Part shown: positions 18,871 to 25,684 of the stretch, one piece after another | Position numbering within the stretch: position 1 is the stretch's first letter | Layout of the letters: each line of letters begins with the position of its first letter | Source of the DNA: DASRWT01 sp963748485 | GTDB taxonomy: Bacteria; Methylomirabilota; Methylomirabilia; Rokubacteriales; CSP1-6 | Reading direction: 5' to 3' | DNA length: 64,000 nucleotides | Assembly (NCBI GenBank): GCA_963748485.1 | Contig: CAVVJF010000017.1 | Span: 27,301 to 91,300 of the forward strand | The notes under the pieces: generated by a model | Databases searched by the model: none | The model's input: only the letters and a program-made list of their open reading frames with translations | Told to the model about the DNA's origin: nothing | Program-made: the position numbers and the translations under genes

Positions 18871-19379
18871 CCGCCTTCCCCTCCGGGGGAGACCTCGTCG
18901 CGCGCCGCCCGAGCCCCGCGGACGACGCGGAGCTGCCGGCCGAGCACCACGAGCATTCCCGCCGCCATCAGGCCGAGACCGGTCGGGATCAGGAGCATGG
19001 CCGGCCAGAGCGGATACAGCATCACCGCCGAGACCCGTTGATAGCGGTACGCGGTGAGCACCGACTGCGTGGTCACCCAGCACACCACGCCGAGCAGCAG
19101 CAGACCGATGGCGAGGGTGACCACCCGGAGCCAGGCCCGCGCGGGCCCGCCGAGATGGGAAGTCACGAGGTCGACGCGGATGTGCCCGCCGCCCCGGAAG
19201 GCGTGGGCACATCCCCAGAACACGATCAGCACTTGCAGAAAGCCGGCGATCTCGTCCACGCCGAGGAGCGGCTGGTTGAGAAAGTACCGGAGGAGGACGT
19301 CGAGGGTGGTCGCCCCCGCGATGACGAGGGTGGCGAGCCCGCCGAGGAGGGACGCCGCCTTCGCGGCCCCCCAGATCAC
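18867..19379 (-). CDS. dctQ: TRAP transporter small permease DctQ
   Basis: A 170-residue four-helix membrane protein with the DctQ features TTLDVLLRYFLNQPLLGVDEI and FWGCAHAFRGGGHIRVDLV. It forms the stable membrane complex with DctM. Its GTG start overlaps the dctP stop codon and its stop overlaps the dctM start, so all three genes are translationally coupled. The C-terminal tail after residue 145 is charged and cytoplasmic. Confidence 0.92.
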   Translation of the reverse strand: MIWGAAKAASLLGGLATLVIAGATTLDVLLRYFLNQPLLGVDEIAGFLQVLIVFWGCAHAFRGGGHIRVDLVTSHLGGPARAWLRVVTLAIGLLLLGVVCWVTTQSVLTAYRYQRVSAVMLYPLWPAMLLIPTGLGLMAAGMLVVLGRQLRVVRGARAARDEVSPGGEGG

Positions 19380-20401
19380 CTACCCAGGGCCTTGAGGGCC
19401 TGCTCCATGCCGCGCTTGCCGTCGGCGCCGCTCCGGGTGAGCCAGGTATCCCACGCGGCGCGCGAGGCCGTGCGGGCCTTCTCGATCTCCTCCTTCGAGG
19501 GGTTCACCACCGTCATGCCGATCTCGGGAAAGCGCTTGAGAGCACGCTCCTCGAAGGCCTTGGCGTCCTCCCACTCCTTGTCCTCAAAGCGGACGTCCTT
19601 GAGGGCGTCGAGCACGATCTGCTGCAGGTCCTTGGGCAGGCCATCCCACGCCTTCTGGTTGACGACGAGCCACTCGCTGGAGGCGCCGGCGAGGAACCAG
19701 TAGTTGATGACCTTGGAGACCTCGAAGAACTTCATCGGCTCGGCGTTGGTGGCGGAGGTGATGGCGCCGTCCACCGTCTTCTTCTCGAGCGCGGTGTAGA
19801 GCTCGCCAAAGGCGATGTTCACGGGCACGCCGCCCAGCGTCCGCGTGATGTTCGCGGTGTCCGCGCCGTACACCCGGATCTTCTTCCCCTTCCAGTCGGC
19901 CACCGTCCGGATGGGCTGGTGCGAGAACACCTGCTGCGAGGGCCAGGCATGCGCGGTGAGGAGCTTGAGCCCCTTCTTGCCGAGCTGCTCGGCGAAGAAC
20001 GGCTTCAGCGCCTGCTGGGCTTTCCGGTGCTCGTCGAGGCTGGAGGTCATGAAGGGCAGCTCGAGCACACCCAGCTCGAGCAGCACGTCGGTGAGATAGC
20101 CGGAGAGCACCGGCCCGATCTCCGATCGCCCATCGAGCAGGGAGGGCAGGATCTCCTGCTGCGGGTAGAGCGAGGAGGCGGGGTGGACGCGAATCTCCAT
20201 CCGCCCGCCCGACTTCTCCTTCACCTTGGCGGCGAAGGCGTTCAGGTTCACCGTGTGGTAGTAGGTCGGCGCCGCCACGTGGGGAAGATTCCACACGATG
20301 GGCTTGGCCTGCGCGCCCGCGGGCGCCGGCGCGAGCGCCGCGCCGCCCCAGCCGAGGGCCATCAGGGCTGTCACCACGCTCAGACACGCGAGCTTTTTCA
20401 T
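19376..20401 (-). CDS. dctP: TRAP transporter periplasmic substrate-binding protein DctP
   Basis: A 341-residue DctP/SiaP-type binding protein. The signal peptide (MKKLACLSVVTALMALGWGG) begins at the ATG at 20401, which has AAAGGAG eight bases upstream; the longer frame is ignored. The family's conserved Arg that clamps the carboxylate is expected in WKGKKIRVYGADTANITRTLGG-like sequence around residue 170, followed by GELYTALEKKTVDGAI, the hallmark TRAP motif. Substrate specificity cannot be read from the sequence. The gene follows an IclR regulator on the same strand, and its leader contains a perfect 8-bp inverted repeat that may be the operator. Confidence 0.93.
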   Translation of the reverse strand: MKKLACLSVVTALMALGWGGAALAPAPAGAQAKPIVWNLPHVAAPTYYHTVNLNAFAAKVKEKSGGRMEIRVHPASSLYPQQEILPSLLDGRSEIGPVLSGYLTDVLLELGVLELPFMTSSLDEHRKAQQALKPFFAEQLGKKGLKLLTAHAWPSQQVFSHQPIRTVADWKGKKIRVYGADTANITRTLGGVPVNIAFGELYTALEKKTVDGAITSATNAEPMKFFEVSKVINYWFLAGASSEWLVVNQKAWDGLPKDLQQIVLDALKDVRFEDKEWEDAKAFEERALKRFPEIGMTVVNPSKEEIEKARTASRAAWDTWLTRSGADGKRGMEQALKALGR

Positions 20402-20439
20402 CGAGCGCTCCTTTCGTTCACGTCGGGACGAGAGAACGG

Positions 20440-20495
20440 GGCGCATCGCCAGTGGATGCGCCGGGAGCATACGCCAGGAGATCGCTCGCGCGCAA
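20440..20495 (-). promoter_or_regulatory. dctP promoter with inverted repeat at the start site
   Basis: On the minus strand TTGCGC (complement of 20490-20495), an 18-bp spacer and TATGCT (complement of 20466-20471) form a moderate promoter. Directly downstream, at 20440-20462, lies the inverted repeat GGCGCATC-N7-GATGCGCC, spanning the expected start near 20459. It could be a repressor site, most likely for the adjacent IclR protein, or a 5' hairpin protecting the mRNA. Confidence 0.45.
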
Positions 20496-20538
20496 TGCGC
20501 CCCTCGCCGCCGACGATGGAAAGAGCGGGAGAAAAGGG

Positions 20539-21366
20539 TCAGCGGCCGTCGGCGGCGGGCTCGTCGCCCGCCCCGAGCACCCGCGACAGCGAGCGTGCCG
20601 CGTCCTTCAGGAGCTTGGAGAAGCGCGCCAGGCTCGGCGTCATCCGCACGGTGGGGCCGCCCACCACGAGCGCGGCCATCAGCTGACCGTCGCGTCCGAA
20701 GACGGGGGCGGCGAGGCCGGCCGTGCCCTCCGCGAGCTCGTCACGCGTCACCGACAGGCCCGTCCGCCGGATGTCCGCGAGCTGCCGCTTGAGCGTCGCG
20801 CGGTCAGTCACAGTGTGGCGCGCCAGCGGCTTGAGCCGGGTCGCCCGGAGGTAGTCGTCCTGCTGCTCGGCGGACATGTAGGCGAGGAAGAGCTTGCCCA
20901 TCGCGGAGCAGTAGAGCGGGCGCTGGTCTCCCACCGCCACCGTGTAGCGCACGGGGTTCTGGCTCTCCACCTTATCGATGTACACCGCCACGGAGCCGTC
21001 GGAGGCCAGCGTGCCGATGAGGGCGGTCTCGCCGCACTTGGCAGCGAGGTCTTCGAGGAAGGGCCGCGCGAGCTCCGGCAGCTCGCGGCTGGACAGCGCG
21101 GCCATCGCGAAGGTGAAGGCGCCCGGGCCCAGGCGGTAGCGGCTGTCCTCGCCCCGGACCAGGTAGCCGTGGCGGGTCAGCGAGCGGAGCAGATAGAACA
21201 GGCTCGATTTCGGCGAGGCCAGCCGGTGCGAGAGCTCGCTCAGCGTCTCGCCTTCGCGGTGGCGGGCGAGGATCTCCAGGGCCTCCAGCACGCGGCCGAT
21301 GGCCCGGGGGCCCGCGTCGCGCGGCCGCGGGGTGGGATCGCCGGCCGCAGCCTCAGGACTTCGCAT
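20539..21366 (-). CDS. IclR family transcriptional regulator
   Basis: A 275-residue protein with an N-terminal winged helix-turn-helix (about residues 22-85; LSELSHRLASPKSSLFYLLRSL) and the C-terminal IclR effector-binding domain (100-265) with the conserved segments YIDKVESQNPVRYTVAVGDQ, CSAMGKLFLAYM and GTAGLAAPVFGRDGQLMAAL. Proteins of this family act as tetramers and respond to small carboxylates or aromatics. It sits upstream of dctPQM on the same strand with a 137-bp gap that contains a separate promoter, so it probably controls the TRAP transporter. A palindrome before its own start suggests autoregulation. Confidence 0.92.
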   Translation of the reverse strand: MRSPEAAAGDPTPRPRDAGPRAIGRVLEALEILARHREGETLSELSHRLASPKSSLFYLLRSLTRHGYLVRGEDSRYRLGPGAFTFAMAALSSRELPELARPFLEDLAAKCGETALIGTLASDGSVAVYIDKVESQNPVRYTVAVGDQRPLYCSAMGKLFLAYMSAEQQDDYLRATRLKPLARHTVTDRATLKRQLADIRRTGLSVTRDELAEGTAGLAAPVFGRDGQLMAALVVGGPTVRMTPSLARFSKLLKDAARSLSRVLGAGDEPAADGR

Positions 21367-21377
21367 ATAGGAACGAG

Positions 21378-21406
21378 AGTCTCATGGCTGAATTGCAGCC
21401 TGTCAC
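21378..21406 (-). promoter_or_regulatory. iclR promoter with palindromic operator in the spacer
   Basis: Minus-strand GTGACA (complement of 21401-21406, 5 of 6) and GAGACT (complement of 21378-21383, 3 of 6) are 17 bp apart. The spacer contains GGCTGCAATTCAGCC (21386-21400), a near-perfect palindrome. A bound regulator here would block RNA polymerase, so it is a good candidate for an autoregulatory site. Confidence 0.4.
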
Positions 21407-22638
21407 GGCGGAGGGGAGGTGTCAATCGCGAGTGCGCGCACGCCGCGCAGCAGCGACGGGCGCAGAAGGGCGCCGGCGGGAACGAAGTCGCCGAGCACGC
21501 CCATGACCGCGGCGAGCAGCGCGGGACGGCACGCGAGGAGGCGGGCCGCGCGATCGGCGAGCCGGCGGTGTCCGATCACGGTCTGGAGCGCGCGGGTCAG
21601 CCGGGCCTTGCCGCGGAAGGCCTCGCGGCGGGCGCGCGCGTAGGGGGCGAGGGCCACGCACGAGCAGTCGCCGGCGCAAAGCGCCGCGTGCGCGACCTCG
21701 GCGAGCAGCTCGGCGGAGCGGAGCGCGGTGTAGAGCCCCTCCCCGGTGAAGGGATCGTAGAAGCCCGACGCGTCGCCGACCAGCGCCACGCCGTCCACCG
21801 CCGGCTCGGCGACGCGGTAGGCGAGCGGCCCCATGGCCATGAGCGGGCCGGCTGCCTCCATGCCGCCGAGGCGGGGGATCAGATGGCGGAGCTGCCTCAG
21901 GCGCGCCGCGAAGAAAGCTTCCAGCCGGCCGCTGAAGGCGCGCGCATGGGCGTGCGGTACCACCAGCCCCAGATTGGCGAGCCCCGGCGCGACCGGGTTG
22001 AGGATCGCGTAGTCCGGCGGGTCCACGAAGATCTCGCCGAGATCCCCCAGCCCCTCGAGACCCCGCACGTGCCGGATGAGGGCCATGCGGCGGAGCCGGT
22101 GCGGACGCACGAGGCCGAGCGCGTGGGCGACCACCGAGGCGCGCCCGTCGGCGCCCACGACCAGACGGCTCCCCACGTCGCGGGCCGCGCTCGCGGGGTC
22201 GTCGAGCCGGACGCCCGCCACCCGGCCCGCCTCCATGCGCAGCCCGGTGACGCGGTGACGCTCGCGCGCGTCCAGCGGAAGCTGCCGGGCCCGCTCGTAG
22301 AGGATGTGGTCGAGCCGGGCCCGCGGGATGGCGAGGCCGTGCCCGCGATAGCCGCCCCACGGCGCGCCCGTCGGATACCGACCCTCCAGGCGCGTGCCGT
22401 CGGGCGCGACGATGCGCATGCCTGCGATGGGCTGAGCCGAGGCATCCACCTCCTTGAGGACGCCGAGGCGGTCGAGGATGCGCGCGGACTCGGGCGAGAG
22501 GTACTCCCCGCAGATCTTGGGGCGCGGGAACGACGCCTTGTCGAGCAGGAGCACCGACCAGCCGCGCTCGGCGAGCAAGATGGCGGTGGCGCTTCCCGCG
22601 GGACCGGCGCCCACGACGACTACGTCATACCGCGACAT
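21403..22638 (-). CDS. FAD-dependent oxidoreductase of the geranylgeranyl-reductase/aromatic hydroxylase type
   Basis: A 411-residue group A flavoprotein. The N-terminal dinucleotide motif is VVVVGAGPAGSATAILLAERG, the second FAD motif is VALVGDASGFYDPFTGEGLYTAL (with the Asp that contacts the ribityl chain), and ADGRASVVAHAL follows the substrate domain. CPKICGEYLSPES-type sequence near residue 42 (RPKICGEYLSPES) is typical of GGR-like proteins and of FAD monooxygenases in polyketide operons. It lies 12 bp after the methyltransferase and, with the type III synthase, forms a three-gene operon; hydroxylation of a resorcinol ring to a quinol is the likely task, but reduction of a chain is possible. 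Confidence 0.85.
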   Translation of the reverse strand: MSRYDVVVVGAGPAGSATAILLAERGWSVLLLDKASFPRPKICGEYLSPESARILDRLGVLKEVDASAQPIAGMRIVAPDGTRLEGRYPTGAPWGGYRGHGLAIPRARLDHILYERARQLPLDARERHRVTGLRMEAGRVAGVRLDDPASAARDVGSRLVVGADGRASVVAHALGLVRPHRLRRMALIRHVRGLEGLGDLGEIFVDPPDYAILNPVAPGLANLGLVVPHAHARAFSGRLEAFFAARLRQLRHLIPRLGGMEAAGPLMAMGPLAYRVAEPAVDGVALVGDASGFYDPFTGEGLYTALRSAELLAEVAHAALCAGDCSCVALAPYARARREAFRGKARLTRALQTVIGHRRLADRAARLLACRPALLAAVMGVLGDFVPAGALLRPSLLRGVRALAIDTSPPP

Positions 22639-22650
22639 CGTCCCTCGCTC

Positions 22651-23382
22651 TCAGCTCGCCTCGCCCAGCTTCTCGTGCACGGCGCAAAAGCGGAGGAGAG
22701 GGCCATAGCGCGTGACCTCGGCGCCATGCATGCCGGCCCGCGCGCACAGGGCGCGCGCCTCCTCGGCGGTGTAGGCGCGTCGGACGGACAGCGGGCCATC
22801 GTGACGCGACATCCGGCCGCAGGCGAGAAGCCGGCTGACCAGCCACACCAGCGCCCAGCCATACCGGCTGCGGGCGAGGTCGTTGACGACTATCCCCGCT
22901 CGCGCCACGCGGTCCATGGCCCTCAGATAGGCGATGGCGGCGGAGGGCTCGAGATGATGGAGGGTGAGGCCGGAGATGGCGACGTCCACCGCGCCGGCGC
23001 CGAAGGGCAACGCCTCCGCGTCGCCCTGGAGCAACACGATCTCGGGATAGCCCTCCACGGCGTCGCGCGCCACCGCCAGCGTGGCCGGGTCCCGGTCGAG
23101 GGCGAAGACCCGGATGGGCCGGCGGGCGTGGCGCGCCCAGCGCACGAGCGCCCGCGGCACGTCGGCGCTGCCGGTGCCGAGGTCGAGCACGGTGACCGGT
23201 CGTCCCGCGGGGAGCCGCGCGGCCAGGCGACGGACTTGGCGGAGCGTGACGAGCCGCCCGCCGAAGACGCCGTTGAGACGCGCGATCTCCGCCAGGTTCC
23301 GCGCCCGCTCCGCGAAGGGCGCGGGGCCGTCCCCCAGCTCACGCGCTCCCGCCGCGCGCGTTAGCGGCCTGAAGAAGCGCAT
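22651..23382 (-). CDS. Class I SAM-dependent methyltransferase
   Basis: A 243-residue methyltransferase: motif I is TVLDLGTGSADVPRALV, motif II includes FALDRDPATLAVARDAV, and motif post I/IV is VDVAISGLTLHHLEPSAAIAYL. It resembles small-molecule O- or C-methyltransferases of the UbiE kind. It begins immediately after the stop of the polyketide synthase gene with no intervening base and is followed by the flavoprotein, so it is expected to methylate the polyketide product. The C-terminus carries a segment with Cys and His (RALCARAGMHGAEV, LLRFCAVHEKLG) of unknown meaning. Confidence 0.88.
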   Translation of the reverse strand: MRFFRPLTRAAGARELGDGPAPFAERARNLAEIARLNGVFGGRLVTLRQVRRLAARLPAGRPVTVLDLGTGSADVPRALVRWARHARRPIRVFALDRDPATLAVARDAVEGYPEIVLLQGDAEALPFGAGAVDVAISGLTLHHLEPSAAIAYLRAMDRVARAGIVVNDLARSRYGWALVWLVSRLLACGRMSRHDGPLSVRRAYTAEEARALCARAGMHGAEVTRYGPLLRFCAVHEKLGEAS

Positions 23383-24420
23383 CTACCAGCGGAGGAGCGC
23401 GCCCTCGGCGGCGAAGCCGGGGCCGAGCGCGATCATCAGGGCCCAGTCGCCCGGCTCCGGCTCCCCCGAGCGGAGGGCCTCCTCGAGGACGAAGAGGATG
23501 GTGGCGGACGACATGTTGCCGAAGGCGCGAAGCACGTGCCGCGAGTGGGCGATCTCCGCGTCGGTGAGGCCGAGGAGGGTGCGCGCCCGCTCGATGACCC
23601 GCCGTCCTGCCGAGTGCAGCACGAAGTGGCGGACGTCGTCCTTCTTGAGCCCGTGGGAGGCCATGAGGAGATCGGCCATCTCCTTCATCATGCCGCCGCC
23701 GATGCGGCGCACCTCCTTGGACAGGATCACGCGCGGCCGCCCGCCCGGATACTCGAAGCCCATGGCATCGAGGTGCTCGGGGCGGAACAGCGTCTTGTGC
23801 TCCACGATGGCGGGTCCGGCGCCGTCGCCGGACAAGGCCACCGCGCCCGCGCCGTCGGCGAAGATGGCGTGGGCCACCGCGCTCTCGAGCCGATCGTCGA
23901 GATAGTAGGCGGCCGAGCAAAGCTCGACGGCTACCACCACCGCCCGGTGGCGCGGGAAGGCCTGGAGGTGATTCCACGCCTGCTGGAGCGCCACCATCGC
24001 GGAGGCGCAGCCGGTATCGCCCACGTGCACGCGCTGCACGTCGGGGCGCATGCCCAGGCCGTTGATCAGATGCGCGTCGAGGCTCGGGCAAAGGCGGCCC
24101 GTGCAGGTGGTGGTGGCGAGAAAATCCACGTCGCTGAGCTGCCAGCCCGCGCGCTCGACCGCCGTGCGCACGGCCGCCGTGGACAGCTCCATCGCGCCGC
24201 GACGAAAGCGGTCGGCCAGCTGGTCCACGGTTTCCTGCGGCGTCTCGTCGGGGCGGAAGGCGGCGGGGTCGAAGTAGAGGTAGCGCCCTTCGATCTGGCT
24301 ATTGGCGAAGAAGCCGGCGCGCTGCGCGTCACCGTAGCCGGCCATCCGGAGCACGGCGGCCTGGTCGTACCAAAAGGGAGGTGTAGCGGTCGCGACGGCC
24401 GCGATTTTCGGCGTGGTCAT
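23383..24420 (-). CDS. Type III polyketide synthase (chalcone/alkylresorcinol synthase family)
   Basis: A 345-residue thiolase-fold enzyme that condenses malonyl-CoA units onto an acyl starter. The Cys-His-Asn triad is complete: Cys138 in GDTGCASAMVAL, His269 in VLHSAGRRVIERA and Asn302 in FGNMSSATILFVLEE. FADGAGAVAL and the C-terminal ALGPGFAAEGALLRW agree with type III synthases rather than with FabH, which has a shorter product-release region. The adjoining methyltransferase and flavoprotein resemble the partner enzymes of bacterial alkylresorcinol and quinone lipid operons. The starter is probably a fatty acyl-CoA, but this cannot be told from sequence. Its promoter lies 10 bp before the ATG. 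Confidence 0.9.
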   Translation of the reverse strand: MTTPKIAAVATATPPFWYDQAAVLRMAGYGDAQRAGFFANSQIEGRYLYFDPAAFRPDETPQETVDQLADRFRRGAMELSTAAVRTAVERAGWQLSDVDFLATTTCTGRLCPSLDAHLINGLGMRPDVQRVHVGDTGCASAMVALQQAWNHLQAFPRHRAVVVAVELCSAAYYLDDRLESAVAHAIFADGAGAVALSGDGAGPAIVEHKTLFRPEHLDAMGFEYPGGRPRVILSKEVRRIGGGMMKEMADLLMASHGLKKDDVRHFVLHSAGRRVIERARTLLGLTDAEIAHSRHVLRAFGNMSSATILFVLEEALRSGEPEPGDWALMIALGPGFAAEGALLRW

Positions 24421-24430
24421 CGTGGCGCGA

Positions 24431-24459
24431 AGCGTACGCCCCGCCAGTTGCGATGTCCA
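24431..24459 (-). promoter_or_regulatory. Predicted promoter of the type III PKS operon
   Basis: On the minus strand TGGACA (complement of 24454-24459, 5 of 6) and TACGCT (complement of 24431-24436, 3 of 6) are 17 bp apart. The -10 box ends 10 bases before the ATG at 24420, so the transcript would have a leader of only about three bases. No ribosome-binding site precedes the gene. Confidence 0.5.
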
Positions 24460-24477
24460 GCGACCAGGTGCTAGCGT
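24448..24477 (+). promoter_or_regulatory. Predicted promoter of the gamma-carbonic anhydrase gene
   Basis: TTGCGA (24448-24453) and TAGCGT (24472-24477) are spaced by 18 bp. The element overlaps the divergent PKS promoter, so the two units may be alternately used. The downstream gene has a good AAAGGAG ribosome-binding site. Confidence 0.4.
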
Positions 24478-24497
24478 GGCGGGCGAAAGGAGCCACC

Positions 24498-25022
24498 ATG
24501 CCGCTCTTCTCGTTCGAGGGAAAGTCGCCGAAGATCCACCCCACCGCCTTCATCGCCCCCACCGCCAGCATCATCGGCGACGTGACGGTGGAGGAAAACG
24601 CCTCCGTCTGGTACGGCACCGTCATCCGCGCCGACTTCTCCCCGATCGTCATCCGCCGGGGCGCGAACGTGCAGGACGGCTCGGTGATCCACGTGACGCC
24701 GGCCGGGGGCACCGAGGTGGGACCCGGCGCCACCATCGGCCATCTCTGCATGGTCCACGCCGCCACCATCGGCGAGGAGGCGCTCGTGGGAAACTCCTCC
24801 ACCGTGCTCGACGGGGCCAAGATCGGCGCGCGATCGATGATCGCGGCGGGGTCGCTCGTCACCCCGGGTACCGACATCCCCGAGGGCGTGCTCGCCATGG
24901 GCGCGCCGTGCAAGGTCAAGGGCCCGCTCGCGGGCACACCTGCCGAGCGCTGGGTGCAGATGAACCCCGCCGGCTATCAGGCGCTGGCCCAGCGCCACCG
25001 CGCCGGCGCCCGACCCATCTAG
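24498..25022 (+). CDS. Gamma-carbonic anhydrase-like hexapeptide-repeat protein
   Basis: A 174-residue left-handed beta-helix protein of the CamH/YrdA/PaaY group. The repeats begin at HPTAFIAPTASIIGDVTVEE; RADFSPIVIRRGANVQDGSVIHV and TIGHLCMVHAATIGEEALVG contain the Arg, Gln, Asp and metal-binding His residues conserved in the family. Members bind zinc or iron as trimers; some hydrate CO2, others act as thioesterases or have no known activity. The ATG at 24498, with AAAGGAG six bases upstream, is preferred over an in-frame ATG at 24453. It is followed after one base by pcp. Confidence 0.88.
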   Translation: MPLFSFEGKSPKIHPTAFIAPTASIIGDVTVEENASVWYGTVIRADFSPIVIRRGANVQDGSVIHVTPAGGTEVGPGATIGHLCMVHAATIGEEALVGNSSTVLDGAKIGARSMIAAGSLVTPGTDIPEGVLAMGAPCKVKGPLAGTPAERWVQMNPAGYQALAQRHRAGARPI

Positions 25023-25023
25023 C

Positions 25024-25677
25024 GTGTCGGCCCCACTAGCGTCGCCGGCGGGCGGGCACGTGCTGGTGACCGGCTTCGAGCCCTTCGGCACCGATACCGC
25101 CAACCCCTCCCAGGAGGTTGCGAAGGCCCTGGACGGGCGTTCCGTCGGCGACGCCGTAATCCGCGCGCTGATCCTCCCCGTGCAGCACGAGGAGGCGCGC
25201 GCGGCGCTCGAGCCCGCCCTCGCGGCGCCGGGGCTGCGGGCGGTGGTCTTGCTGGGGCTGGCGGGCGGGCGGATGCGCGTGGCCCTCGAGCGAGCGGCGC
25301 TGAACGTGATGGACTATTCAGAGCCGGACAATCGCGGCGACGTGGTGCGCGGCGCACCGTGCGTTCCCGGCGGGCCGGCCGCGTACTGGAGCACCCTGCC
25401 GCTCCCCCGCATCCTGGACGCGCTCGCCGGCGAAGGCATTCCCGCCTACGTGTCCAACACGGCGGGGACCTTCCTCTGCAACTACACGCTCTACACGGCG
25501 CTGCACGCGCTCGGCGCCCGCGCCCGAAGCGTTCCCACCGGCTTCCTCCACTTCCCCTACCTGCCGTCGATGGTCGCCTCGCACGCCGCCGACGAGCCCA
25601 GCATGGACCTACCGCTCCTCACGCGCGCCGCGGAGATCGCCGCGACGGTGACGCTGGCCCCGACAAGCCGAGCGTGA
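25024..25677 (+). CDS. pcp: Pyroglutamyl-peptidase I
   Basis: Removes N-terminal pyroglutamate from peptides in the cytosol (peptidase family C15). The 217-residue length is usual. The catalytic residues are visible: the Glu in GGRMRVALERAALNV, the Cys in SNTAGTFLCNYTLY and the His in TGFLHFPYLPS. The N-terminal motif LVTGFEPFGTDTANPSQEV is diagnostic. The GTG start lies one base after the preceding stop codon. The gene ends seven bases from the convergent acyl-CoA dehydrogenase gene. Confidence 0.95.
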   Translation: MSAPLASPAGGHVLVTGFEPFGTDTANPSQEVAKALDGRSVGDAVIRALILPVQHEEARAALEPALAAPGLRAVVLLGLAGGRMRVALERAALNVMDYSEPDNRGDVVRGAPCVPGGPAAYWSTLPLPRILDALAGEGIPAYVSNTAGTFLCNYTLYTALHALGARARSVPTGFLHFPYLPSMVASHAADEPSMDLPLLTRAAEIAATVTLAPTSRA

Positions 25678-25684
25678 CGCGCGG

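Noticed and set aside
23383..24420. FabH-type 3-oxoacyl-ACP synthase III
   Set aside because: The Cys-His-Asn residues are in the spacing and local context of type III polyketide synthases, and the C-terminal GPG segment and methyltransferase/flavoprotein partners fit that family better.
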